23,796 nt of DNA from positions 1 through 23,796 of the forward strand of contig CAKPBJ010000018.1 in NCBI GenBank assembly GCA_934140575.1. Reading direction: 5' to 3'. The notes below the pieces were generated by a model. It made no database searches, was not told the origin of the DNA, and was given only the letters and a program-made list of their open reading frames with translations. Shown here piece after piece: positions 1-8,739 of this stretch (position 1 is its first letter; the number at the start of each line of letters is the position of its first letter). Position numbers and translations under genes: made by a program. Origin of the DNA: an uncultured Bacilli bacterium (GTDB lineage: Bacteria > Bacillota_I > Bacilli_A > RF39 > UBA660).

Positions 1-835
1 TTAAAAAGCATTATTAAACTAAATGCAACTTTTAATAAAAATAAATTATTACTTGCATTTACTACTTTAAATAACAAAGTATCTTACTACTATTGATTTA
101 ACTAATTATCACTTATATGATAATGAGATTAATTCAGGTAATGGTTTAAAAGATTATAGACTTGACTTGGTATTTGTTCCTAATGATGAAGATGAAAGAT
201 TAGGAATGACTATTAATATTGAAATGTATAAGAATTATCATTCAACTGATTCTATTAAATCTTTTTCATATGTTTTTAGTTTACTTAGTAAATCATTAAA
301 ACAAGGAGATACTTACTTTGAAAAACAAATTGTTCAAATTAACTTTAATGATGGTTATTTTAAAGATAATAAAGAAGTAGGAAGTATTTGCTATATGATT
401 TCTGATGAAAGTGGAAAATACAAAAAGAATTATATGAAAATATATGAAGTCTATCTATCTAAATATAAGGGATTATGCTATAATGAGGCTAATGAATTAG
501 ATGCTATGCTATCTTTCTTATCTGCTAATAGTTATGAAGAAATGGAAAGAATTGCATGTGGCAAAAAGGAGGCATTAGTCATTATGGATGAACTAAAAAG
601 ACTAGCTAAAGAAGAAGATTTTCTACCAGAATATGACTTTGAAAGAGAAATGAGAAGAGTTACAAATACAGAAAAAGAAATTTCAAAGCAAGAAGGTCAT
701 GCTGAAGGTCTTAATGAAGGAAAAGAATCAGCTATTAGAGAAGTTGCTTCAAAACTTTTAAAAAATAATGTTGATATAGAAACAATTTCTAAGTCTACTG
801 GTTTATCCATTGAAGAGTTAAATAATTTAAACTAA
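1..835 (+). pseudogene. Rpn/PD-(D/E)XK nuclease family transposase, 5'-truncated and frameshifted
   Basis: The frame open from 71 to 835 encodes the family core: a K-D-Y-R-L-D segment just upstream of a TTG at 167, then V-F-V-P-N-D and I-N-I-E-M, which fit the D...E(x)Q-like nuclease motif. A conserved block with F-S-L-L-S-K-S-L-K-Q-G-D-T-Y-F and Q-I-N-F-N follows. A charged coiled region and the tail E-S-A-I-R-E-V...L-S-I-E-E-L-N-N-L-N close the protein. The TTG at 167 cannot be the true start because conserved residues lie upstream of it in the same frame. That frame is closed by TAA at 68-70. The N-terminal-like sequence at 1-93 (L-K-S-I-I-K-L-N-A) lies in another frame and ends at TGA 94-96. 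I infer a frameshift between about 68 and 93, hence a decayed copy, although the 5' end is outside the window. The family is known as recombination-promoting nuclease; activity of this copy is doubtful. Confidence 0.7.
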
Positions 836-837
836 AG

Positions 838-868
838 AAAATCTCAAGAAAAATTATTCTTGAGATTT
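838..868. terminator. bidirectional rho-independent terminator between the Rpn copy and the GH25 gene
   Basis: A perfect 12-bp inverted repeat, AAATCTCAAGAA (839-850) and TTCTTGAGATTT (857-868), has a 6-nt loop. On the plus strand it is followed by a T-rich run (865-877). On the minus strand the run after the stem is T-rich but interrupted. It lies 3 bases after the Rpn stop and just beyond the GH25 stop, so it can end both converging transcripts. Confidence 0.85.
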
Positions 869-875
869 TTTGTTT

Positions 876-3257
876 TTAATAATAGAAAATGCTTTGATCT
901 ACTCGACCATTAATTCCAGGTATTGTACCATCTGATGTATATTGCCAGCCATCATATGGTCCTTGGTAAGTAATATTATTACCCCATTGTGCTATCCATG
1001 TTGCATAATTTTTTGCATAATCTGGGAATCTTGTTTCAATATAATTTTTTGAGGCATAAACTCTTGTTTTTATACAAAGATTCTTTTCAGTATTATTAAT
1101 AAATGTTGTTATCATTTGACCATAAGTATCTTTACTTATTCCATAGCTATTTTCACCTGTTGAATTTATTGTCCAATCTTCTAAGTCATAATAAATTCCC
1201 AATACATTTGATGCAATATGTATATTATGATTTCTAATAGTATTTACTAAAAAATTGGATTCCATTAATGATTCGTTTGCATTTTCAGCATAGCTAAATA
1301 AATAAACTGAATATGGTATACCTAATCTTTCTAGTTCATTTTTATTTCTAATAAAAGAACTATCTATATATCCTACTCCATACCCTAATCTTAATATTAC
1401 TGCATCTACTGTATTTGATTTTTTTACAGTCTCCCAGTCAACATTTTCATTGTGAGATGAAATATCTATTACTCTAATTTGTCTTACGAATTTTTCAAAT
1501 TCACCATTAAGTTCATTAAACTTCCAATATTTATCGGCCATATATTGGACACCTTTAGCTTGTGTACCATCGGGATTATAATAATATATTTTTCCATCTT
1601 TATTTACAAAGCCTTGAAGTATACCGGTTGTTTCATCAAAATTATAGTCTCTTCCGTTTATGGTTTGTAGTCCTTTTTGCATTATTCCATTATCATCAAA
1701 ATTATAGTATAAGTTATTATATGTAATCCAACCTTTTATCATGGCTCCATACTTTATTATATCATTTGAAAAGAAGTAAGTGTTCCCATCAATATTAGTA
1801 AAACCAAAGGCTTGGCTTCCATCTTCATTTAAATACATTTTGTTTCCATATATTTCAATAAATCCTGTACGCATTTGACCATATATTTCCTTTGCTTGTG
1901 AGAAGAAATATCTTTTTCCATCTATTTGTTGGAAGCCAATTTTCATTTGACCATAATCAGATTTTTCCTTAGAAAAATAGTATTTTTTGTCGTTTATTAA
2001 TGTTATTCCAGTTTGGATTTCTCCTTTTTCATTGGCATAATATTTATTACCTTTATATTCAAACCAACCTGTTTTTGCTTCAGGTGCAAAATAATATGCT
2101 TTGTCTCCTAATAAAAACATTCCGGTTTTATTAGCTCCATATTTTGTTCTATCTCCAGAGAAGAAATAAATTTTTCCATCTACTTCTTTTACCCCAACTT
2201 GGATTTCTCCTTTTTCATTGGCATAGTACTTATTGCCTTTATATTCAAACCAACCTGTTTTTGCTTCCGGTGCAAAATAGTATGCTGTATCACCTAATAA
2301 AAACATTCCGGTTTTGTTGGCTCCATATTTTGTTTTGTCGCCTGAGAAAAAATAGTTTTTTCCATCTACTTCTTGTACTCCAACTTGGATTTCTCCTTTT
2401 TCATTGGCATAGTATTTATTTCCGTTATATTCAAACCATCCTGTTTTTGCTTCTGGTGTGAAATAATATGGTGTATCGCCTAATAAAAGCATTCCGGTTT
2501 TATTAGCTCCATATTTTGTTTTATCACGTGAGAAAAAATAGGTTTTTCCATCTACTTCTTGTACTCCAACTTGGATTTCTCCTTTTTCATTAGCATAATA
2601 TTTATTGCCTTTATATTCAAACCAGCCTGTTTTTGCTTCTGGTGCGAAATAATATGCTTTGTCTCCTAATAAAAACATTCCTGTTTTGTTGGCTCCATAT
2701 TTTGTTCTGTCTCCTGAGAAGAAATAAACTTTTCCGTCTACTTCATGTACCCCAACTTGGATTTCTCCTTTTTCATTAGCATAGTATTTATTTCCATTAT
2801 ATTCAAACCAGCCTGTTTTTGCTTCTGGTGTAAAATAATATGGAGTGTCTCCTAATAAAAGCATTCCAGTTTTATTGGCTCCATATTTTGTTTTATCACG
2901 TGAGAAAAAATAAGTTTTTCCGTCTATTTCTTGAACTCCAACTTGAACTTTTCCTTCTTCATTTGCATAGTACTTATTTCCATTATATTCAAACCAACCT
3001 TTTTTTAAATCTGGATTTAAATAGAAAATATCATCATTTATTGTAATCATACCTGTTTTCAATGCACCATATCTTGTTTTATCTCTTGATAAGAAATAGG
3101 TTTTTCCATCTATGTCTTGGAATCCTGTTAAGATATTATTGTTGTCATCTACATAGTATTTATAAGTATCTGTTTGAACCCATCCTTTGGCTGATACATT
3201 TGGCATAACAAAAAAGCTACATAATAAAACTATTAATATAAATCTTTTTTTTAGCAT
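876..3257 (-). CDS. secreted GH25 muramidase (lysozyme) with N-terminal wall-binding repeats
   Basis: The 793-residue product starts with a signal peptide (M-L-K-K-R-F, hydrophobic core, V-S-A/K-G cleavage near residue 23). Residues about 25-590 are cell-wall/glucan-binding-type repeats, including six G-W-F-E-Y units spaced exactly 62 residues apart. The last 200 residues (about 594-793) are a GH25 domain: I-D-I-S-S-H opens it, the catalytic D-x-E is Y-Y-D-L-E-D-W near 691-693, and it ends with W-Q-Y-T-S-D-G and R-V-D-Q. GH25 enzymes hydrolyse the MurNAc-GlcNAc beta-1,4 bond of peptidoglycan. I chose ATG 3257 because AAAGGTGA sits just upstream; a longer frame from 3275 would translate that ribosome site. 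The SD overlaps the stop of the preceding gene (3262), implying coupled translation. It is the last gene of the block and could remodel the wall or bind the glycan made here. The W of the choline-binding W-Y-Y motif is replaced by K. Confidence 0.93.
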   Translation of the reverse strand: MLKKRFILIVLLCSFFVMPNVSAKGWVQTDTYKYYVDDNNNILTGFQDIDGKTYFLSRDKTRYGALKTGMITINDDIFYLNPDLKKGWFEYNGNKYYANEEGKVQVGVQEIDGKTYFFSRDKTKYGANKTGMLLLGDTPYYFTPEAKTGWFEYNGNKYYANEKGEIQVGVHEVDGKVYFFSGDRTKYGANKTGMFLLGDKAYYFAPEAKTGWFEYKGNKYYANEKGEIQVGVQEVDGKTYFFSRDKTKYGANKTGMLLLGDTPYYFTPEAKTGWFEYNGNKYYANEKGEIQVGVQEVDGKNYFFSGDKTKYGANKTGMFLLGDTAYYFAPEAKTGWFEYKGNKYYANEKGEIQVGVKEVDGKIYFFSGDRTKYGANKTGMFLLGDKAYYFAPEAKTGWFEYKGNKYYANEKGEIQTGITLINDKKYYFSKEKSDYGQMKIGFQQIDGKRYFFSQAKEIYGQMRTGFIEIYGNKMYLNEDGSQAFGFTNIDGNTYFFSNDIIKYGAMIKGWITYNNLYYNFDDNGIMQKGLQTINGRDYNFDETTGILQGFVNKDGKIYYYNPDGTQAKGVQYMADKYWKFNELNGEFEKFVRQIRVIDISSHNENVDWETVKKSNTVDAVILRLGYGVGYIDSSFIRNKNELERLGIPYSVYLFSYAENANESLMESNFLVNTIRNHNIHIASNVLGIYYDLEDWTINSTGENSYGISKDTYGQMITTFINNTEKNLCIKTRVYASKNYIETRFPDYAKNYATWIAQWGNNITYQGPYDGWQYTSDGTIPGINGRVDQSIFYY
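2070..2999 (-). repeat. tandem 186-bp coding repeats in the GH25 gene
   Basis: Five full 186-bp units, with a further part unit to about 2010, are near-identical at DNA level. The G-W codons fall at 2064, 2250, 2436, 2622, 2808 and 2994, always 186 apart. Each unit encodes 62 residues: G-W-F-E-Y-(N/K)-G-N-K-Y-Y, then G-V-(Q/H/K)-E-V-D-G-K, then K-Y-G-A-N-K-T-G-M. Two alternating subtypes exist, L-L-L-G-D-T-P-Y-Y-F-T-P and F-L-L-G-D-(K/T)-A-Y-Y-F-A-P. This suggests expansion by unequal recombination and likely copy-number variation between strains. Confidence 0.93.
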
Positions 3258-3261
3258 ATTA

Positions 3262-5343
3262 TCACCTTTCTTCATAGTATTTATCTATTTTTTTAAAATG
3301 TTCTTCTGAATTATATTTCTTTTCTATTTTTATAAATTTCATTTTTTCAATATCTAATTTATCTAATTCATTTATATCATATACTTCTATATTTTTACTT
3401 ATATTTTTTAAGAAATTTTTTGTTTTATCACTATATGCAATTGGGATAAACTTCTGATTATATTTTAAAGCTAAGATAGATGCATGAAATCTAGTACAAA
3501 TAACATATTCATTTTTATACCATTTTCTTAAAAATGAGGTAATATCATCTCCATAATTAATAATTTTTACTTTATCTTTCATTTCAATAATTTCTACTAT
3601 TTCTTTTATTGTATCTAAGTCGCCTTCATTTTCACAAAATGAAAAGTAATTTACTTTAAATTCATTTTTTGTAAAATAATTTGTAATATCTTTTATAAAA
3701 TCAATATATTTATGATAATTTTTATTTTCTTTACTCATTCGTAATACTGAAATTCCTAGACTCTTTTTATCTCTTTTAATATGAAATTTTTTCTTATATT
3801 TGTCTAGTAAAACAATATCGTCTGCTTTATGAGTATTATTTAAATCTTTAAACATATTATATGAATTATCATCTCTAAAGCAAATATCATCAAACTTTTT
3901 AAACCAATTTTTATAATATTCATAATATTCTTTATCACTCGGTCCAAAGTTACAACCAATTATAAAAGAAGGTTTATTTCCTATTAGCTCTTTTAATTTA
4001 AATCTATCGTCATTTTTCCAATTGTCATCTTGAATAAAAATTGAGCCACCTATATTTATATAACTATCTACCTTTTTTGCACGTTCACAAATCATTGGAA
4101 AAATATTTATTGGAACTGAGTTGTTATTAATTTTTTCTTTTACTTTTAAATAATAATTTTCGTTGTCATAGAAAATCACATTTTTGTTTCTTCTAAAAAT
4201 TCTTTTGTATTTATTTAATAATAGAGATGGTGGATAGAAATAAAAAATTACATTGGGATATCTCGTGAATAGTATGTGAAAGAATAAATCATCTCCAAAA
4301 TTTCCATTGGCATATCCAACTACTAAGCATTTTTGCTTCTTATCTAGCTTTTTATTTTTTTGACAAGAAATAACATTATTTACTTTTAAATTAATTTTAT
4401 AAATTATGTAAGATAAAATAATAGAAATTATGGCTACTATAATTGGGTAAATATAGTAATACACATTACTTGTTAATTTAGTTTTTTCCATACACCACAA
4501 TATGATATATTTAACTCCTGGATGAATTATGTAAACATATAATACTAAGTTTGCGCCAATATATTCTAATACTTTATTTGAATAATTTGGTTTTTTCATA
4601 CAGATTAACAATAATGAAATGCTAATAATGATTGTTGATATATATAATTCACTACTGTATGTTAAACATTCTATAATTAGGGTTATTGAAGAAATCAATA
4701 TTATAGGAAGAACATATTTGATTCTTATTTTATTTGCAATTTCTTTTCTTCTTAAATATCTTCCTATTAAAAAAAATGGTAGTCCAACAAATAAGAAGTT
4801 TCTTATATAGTCAATATTATTAAAATTATCATCTACAAAGAAATAGTTAAATATTAAGTAGAATACTATTAAAAATATTGAAATAATAGAATCATATTTA
4901 TCTATTTTAATATTTTTCTTTATAATGAAATAGTATATTAAATAACAATAACATAATGCATTTAAGAACCATAAATGTCCCCAAAAAGGGTTAGCATTAA
5001 ATAGAATAAAATTTGTAATTACTTTTATATTGAAAAAGTTTAATAAATAATATTTTAGTGTAACTATATCTGTAACAGAATATCTAATTACATTATAAGC
5101 AAACCAAAATATACATGCAAAAACTAATATTTTAAAAATTCTTTTACATTTTTTTAGAACTTTCTCTTTCGGATTATTAAAAACATAATATCCACTTATT
5201 AAAAAGAAAATTGGAACTGCTATTCTACTAAATGCTTTTATTATTTCTCCTGTTGTTCCTGGAAATACACAATGATTAAAAACTATCAGAATTGAACACA
5301 CAACTTTTAATATATCTAAAGTATGATTTTTAATTTTTTGCAT
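3262..5343 (-). CDS. fusion: membrane acyltransferase-3 domain plus polysaccharide pyruvyl transferase
   Basis: The N-terminal part (about residues 1-325 of 693) is a multi-pass acyltransferase-3 (OafA/WecH-like) domain with the catalytic-type His in I-V-F-N-H-C (about 24) and R-I-A-V-P-I-F-F-L-I-S-G. About 15 polar residues link it to a CsaB/WcaK-type pyruvyl transferase (about 337-680). That domain shows G-N-F-G-D-D (347-352), G-G-S-I-F, G-C-N-F-G-P, C-F-R-D and R-F-H-A-S-I-L-A-L. The predicted roles are transfer of an acyl group to a glycan by the membrane part and PEP-dependent ketal-pyruvylation by the soluble part. Both domains are near full length, so it is a real fusion rather than a read-through artefact. 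I prefer ATG 5343, preceded by AAAAGGA, over ATG 5361, which lacks an SD. The gene then overlaps the previous one by 14 bases. The acceptor sugars are unknown. Topology should place the C-terminal domain in the cytoplasm if the membrane part has an even number of spans. Confidence 0.88.
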   Translation of the reverse strand: MQKIKNHTLDILKVVCSILIVFNHCVFPGTTGEIIKAFSRIAVPIFFLISGYYVFNNPKEKVLKKCKRIFKILVFACIFWFAYNVIRYSVTDIVTLKYYLLNFFNIKVITNFILFNANPFWGHLWFLNALCYCYLIYYFIIKKNIKIDKYDSIISIFLIVFYLIFNYFFVDDNFNNIDYIRNFLFVGLPFFLIGRYLRRKEIANKIRIKYVLPIILISSITLIIECLTYSSELYISTIIISISLLLICMKKPNYSNKVLEYIGANLVLYVYIIHPGVKYIILWCMEKTKLTSNVYYYIYPIIVAIISIILSYIIYKINLKVNNVISCQKNKKLDKKQKCLVVGYANGNFGDDLFFHILFTRYPNVIFYFYPPSLLLNKYKRIFRRNKNVIFYDNENYYLKVKEKINNNSVPINIFPMICERAKKVDSYINIGGSIFIQDDNWKNDDRFKLKELIGNKPSFIIGCNFGPSDKEYYEYYKNWFKKFDDICFRDDNSYNMFKDLNNTHKADDIVLLDKYKKKFHIKRDKKSLGISVLRMSKENKNYHKYIDFIKDITNYFTKNEFKVNYFSFCENEGDLDTIKEIVEIIEMKDKVKIINYGDDITSFLRKWYKNEYVICTRFHASILALKYNQKFIPIAYSDKTKNFLKNISKNIEVYDINELDKLDIEKMKFIKIEKKYNSEEHFKKIDKYYEER

Positions 5344-6373
5344 TTCTTTTTTCCTTTTCATGTTTTTTCAATTCTTTGAACAAGTCTTTAGATACATTAT
5401 ATTTAACCCAATATAAAACTTTATTTCTTTTGTAATTTGATTTTTCTTTACCATTTAAAAAGTGACATGTCGTGATTTTAATTTGTTCAACAAACCATTT
5501 TTTTAAATCAAAATTAACATTGTTTTGTCTTAAATATTTATAAATATATTTTTTTTCTTTTAAATTTTTAATAGTAAAATCTGCTTTAACATTAAATGTA
5601 TCATTCTTGTCATGAACCCTATATACTCCAATTATTTTCTCATTTGCATAAGCACTTCTTCCTAACATCAAACATCTTAAATAAATTGAAGAATCATTCA
5701 TCATTTTCATGTTTTTAAAATCTGCTTCATCTAATGATTTTTTTCTAAAAATAGCAGGGAAGGTTGATGTTGGCTTTTTCAAATCAAATTGAAATCTTTC
5801 TAGATAATCAAATGAATTAATCTTTTTATTAAAATTTAGTTCATAGTACTGATAAGTATTGTCTGTTTCATAATGAATATATGATGAAGAACAAATGACA
5901 TCTATATCTTTATCCTTGAAAATTTTTATAGCGTCAGAAAAGTAAGTATTATCTATAAAATAATCATCGTCATCACAAAAAATTATAAAATCACCTGTTG
6001 CAATATTAAATGCTTTTTGACGATTAAGACCCATTCCTAGGTTTTTACTATTTCTTATATAAACTATTTTATCATTTTTAATATTTTCATATTTACTTTG
6101 TGTTTTGTCTGTTGAAACATCATCTATAATTATTATTTCTACATTTTTATAGTTTTGACTAAGTATACTATCAATACATTTATCTAATTGCTCTAATCTA
6201 TTATGTGTAGGAATAATAACAGAGATTTTATCTTTTCCATTATTACTCCTACCACTTGATACTTTTTCCTTCTTTTTGTAGCAATCATTTAATACATTCT
6301 CATAAGCACTTTTTGATAATACTCCATCATGTAAATTTTTTTCAAACAATATCTTATTATTATCTTTTTTCAT
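5330..6373 (-). CDS. GT2 family glycosyltransferase
   Basis: The 347-residue protein has a GT-A nucleotide-sugar domain (about 49-250). K-I-S-V-I-I-P-T-H-N-R opens it, I-I-I-D-D-V-S-T-D (81-89) is the nucleotide-binding loop, and I-I-F-C-D-D-D-D-Y-F (D134-137) is the metal-binding DxD region. The first 45 residues are a polar extension and the C-terminus is Lys-rich. No membrane segment is seen, so it should work at the cytoplasmic face adding one sugar to the lipid-linked glycan. AGGGGGA lies 6 bases upstream of ATG 6373. Only one base separates this start from the stop of the upstream gene, and the SD lies inside that gene, so translation is coupled. Donor and linkage cannot be read from the sequence. 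Confidence 0.92.
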   Translation of the reverse strand: MKKDNNKILFEKNLHDGVLSKSAYENVLNDCYKKKEKVSSGRSNNGKDKISVIIPTHNRLEQLDKCIDSILSQNYKNVEIIIIDDVSTDKTQSKYENIKNDKIVYIRNSKNLGMGLNRQKAFNIATGDFIIFCDDDDYFIDNTYFSDAIKIFKDKDIDVICSSSYIHYETDNTYQYYELNFNKKINSFDYLERFQFDLKKPTSTFPAIFRKKSLDEADFKNMKMMNDSSIYLRCLMLGRSAYANEKIIGVYRVHDKNDTFNVKADFTIKNLKEKKYIYKYLRQNNVNFDLKKWFVEQIKITTCHFLNGKEKSNYKRNKVLYWVKYNVSKDLFKELKKHEKEKRNAKN

Positions 6374-6374
6374 A

Positions 6375-8705
6375 CTAAATCCCCCTATTTTTATTAAAGA
6401 TTCTTTTTATATAATAAATTGATACTTTAAATAATAACTTAAAGAAAGAAATAATTGCTTTAAATATTTTCTTTAGTAAAAATATAACTTCTTTTATTGT
6501 TCGTTTTATTGACCTTAATAATTCTAAAATGTCCCTTCCTTCATCAACCGCATGATAAACTTTTAGTTTATTTTTGAATTTTTGATATTTTGATGAAACT
6601 TCTTTATTTCCATTTAATAAAGCTGGCAAATATATATCAAAGTTTTTTTCATAAAAATAATTTGTATAATCAAAATATAACTTATAGAAAGCTTCTAGAG
6701 CAACTTCGTATGTTGATGTTGATATTTGTTCAATTTTTCTGTTTTTTTCGTGATTTATTGCTTCTTTAAAAATCTTATCAAATTTTTTTGCCATTAAATC
6801 TAATGTAAATCCCTCAATAATTTTTTTTCTACAATTTGGAACTAATTTGTCTAATTCATTTTTTACCCTTATTATTTGGTCAACATATTGATTAATTTCA
6901 TTTTCATATTCTTCTTTTGTTGGATTTTCATTATAATGAATTAGAGCACCTACTTTTTCATCTATAAGTTCTGCTTGGCCTCCTGCATCAGTTGAGACAA
7001 CTGGAACGCCCATAGAAAGTGATTCATAAGATGTTAATGCCAATCCTTCAAAAGAAGAACAATTTAATGTTATATCACTTAAGGCATATATTTCTTCGGT
7101 TTCTTTAATCATTCCTAACAATTTAAAGTTTTGGTCTGTGTGGCTTCTGACATATGGCATATATGGTCCATCACCAGCAACTACAAAGAATAGACTTTTG
7201 TCTTTTAAGCAGGCTCTTCTTCCAATTTCACAAAACATATCTGGTCTTTTTTGATCACTTAACCTACACAAATATGTTATTATTATTTTGTCTTTAGGAA
7301 TTCCATACTTTTCTTTTAGTTTTTCTTTATCGAATTTAGACGAATCAAATTTTTTTTCATTTGTTCCTATGTAAATTGTTTCTGCTTTTTCAATTCCAAA
7401 ATCATCTTTTATTTCCCTTAGTGTTGCGTTATTGCAGACATAAGTACCTGATAGATAATCTGTAACATCTCTACTGCATCTAACAAAACCTTTTCTTTTA
7501 TCGTTAATATCTATACAATGAATATAATCAATAAACGGAATTGTAGGATATTTACTTTTTAAATATGGAGTCATGTAATAACCATATTCACTATTACTTA
7601 TAAAAACTAAATCAACTTTACGTGATGTAATTATGTAATCAGCAAAATTAATATAATTTATTCTGTCTATAAATGCAGACATATCATAAATTTCTGCATA
7701 ATCTTCAAAATCCTGTCTTATTGGATTGTCACTCGGTGTTGTAGTTAATATGATAGATCTATACTGCTTAGGATCTAATCTTTTAATTAAATCTAAATTA
7801 AAATAATCGGCTCCTCCTACTACCATCCATGGAAATACAAATAAAATTGTAAGTCGATTATCTTTTTTATAATCTGGTAAAATCATGTATTTATAATCTT
7901 CAACCATCGCATATTTTTCTCCATATCTTGGATATTGAATTGGTTCGACACTTTCATTTGAAATATCTTTTGCAGTCTCTTTTATATATTTCATTGCTTT
8001 TACATGATTTTCTTTTGCTCTTGAAAATTCTCCGCTTCCTGTTTGTCTATACCAAAATAATGGAGAATTAACTCTAACTGGAATTTTTCCAGCCTTTAAA
8101 AGCTTTAGCCATAAATTCCAATCTTCATACATTGATTTTTCTTTTATTCCAAAGCAACCAACTTCTAATAAATCTTCCTTTTTTATCATTGCAGATATAG
8201 TTAATAAATTTTCTTCTTTTTCTTTTTCAATAGTAAAATATTTTTGCCATAAAAATTCTTTTGTTCCAAAATTAACAGCACTAGTATAAGCAAAAGAAGC
8301 ATTTTTATTTGTTTCAAGTGTCCAGTATAGGCATTCAAGTGTTGTTTTATCTATTAAATCATCACTATCTAAAAAATAAATATACTTTGTATCTTTGCTG
8401 CTTTTTTCAATACCATAATCCCTTGCTATAGATGGACCTTCATTTTCTTTATGTAATACTTTGATTCTCTTATCTTTTTTAGCTATTTCATCTAATTTCT
8501 TTAATGATTTTTTATCTTTTGATCCATCATCTACAATTATCCACTCAAAAAATGGATATGTTTGATTAAGAATTGAGTTAGCAGTTTCTTCTATTGTACC
8601 TCCGCTATTATAAAACGGAGTTATAATACTAATTATTGTTTTCTCTTTATTAACTAATCTCCCATAATTTTCTAATTCTTTTCCTGGCGTTTTTTTATAA
8701 TCCAT
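6375..8705 (-). CDS. bifunctional glycosyltransferase, GT2 domain fused to GT4 domain (copy 2)
   Basis: The product has 776 residues. An N-terminal GT-A/GT2 module (about 20-240) carries I-I-S-I-I-T-P-F-Y-N, W-I-I-V-D-D-G-S-K-D, Y-F-L-D-S-D-D (about 110-116) and S-M-Y-E-D-W. A GT-B/GT4 module (about 285-630) carries M-V-V-G-G-A-D near 295, C-R-L-S-D-Q-K-R-P (about 480), V-A-G-D-G-P-Y and the E-x7-E motif E-G-L-A-L-T-S-Y-E (553-561). The last 60 residues are basic and amphipathic (repeated K-x-I-F/L-L-F patterns) and may attach the protein to the membrane. It probably adds two successive sugars of the repeat unit. ATG 8705 is chosen because GAGGT stands 8-9 bases upstream and the paralogue starts at the matching residue; a longer frame from 8720 lacks a spaced SD. 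It is a tandem paralogue of the next gene upstream, from which it is separated by 34 bases. Confidence 0.92.
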   Translation of the reverse strand: MDYKKTPGKELENYGRLVNKEKTIISIITPFYNSGGTIEETANSILNQTYPFFEWIIVDDGSKDKKSLKKLDEIAKKDKRIKVLHKENEGPSIARDYGIEKSSKDTKYIYFLDSDDLIDKTTLECLYWTLETNKNASFAYTSAVNFGTKEFLWQKYFTIEKEKEENLLTISAMIKKEDLLEVGCFGIKEKSMYEDWNLWLKLLKAGKIPVRVNSPLFWYRQTGSGEFSRAKENHVKAMKYIKETAKDISNESVEPIQYPRYGEKYAMVEDYKYMILPDYKKDNRLTILFVFPWMVVGGADYFNLDLIKRLDPKQYRSIILTTTPSDNPIRQDFEDYAEIYDMSAFIDRINYINFADYIITSRKVDLVFISNSEYGYYMTPYLKSKYPTIPFIDYIHCIDINDKRKGFVRCSRDVTDYLSGTYVCNNATLREIKDDFGIEKAETIYIGTNEKKFDSSKFDKEKLKEKYGIPKDKIIITYLCRLSDQKRPDMFCEIGRRACLKDKSLFFVVAGDGPYMPYVRSHTDQNFKLLGMIKETEEIYALSDITLNCSSFEGLALTSYESLSMGVPVVSTDAGGQAELIDEKVGALIHYNENPTKEEYENEINQYVDQIIRVKNELDKLVPNCRKKIIEGFTLDLMAKKFDKIFKEAINHEKNRKIEQISTSTYEVALEAFYKLYFDYTNYFYEKNFDIYLPALLNGNKEVSSKYQKFKNKLKVYHAVDEGRDILELLRSIKRTIKEVIFLLKKIFKAIISFFKLLFKVSIYYIKRIFNKNRGI

Positions 8706-8739
8706 AGAATTCAACCTCATTTCCTTTATTTATATTTTT

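Noticed and set aside
167..835. TTG at 167 as start of an intact Rpn gene
   Set aside because: Conserved residues (D-Y-R-L-D) lie upstream in the same frame, and that frame is closed at 68-70, so the gene is broken rather than starting here.
2070..2999. Regular direct repeats considered as a CRISPR array
   Set aside because: The 186-bp units are coding, in frame throughout and lack short repeat/unique spacer alternation.
2144..3046. Plus-strand open frames of 68-105 codons opposite the GH25 repeats
   Set aside because: They are Leu/Phe-rich shadows created by the 186-bp repeats, repeat with the same period, have no ribosome site and no family resemblance.
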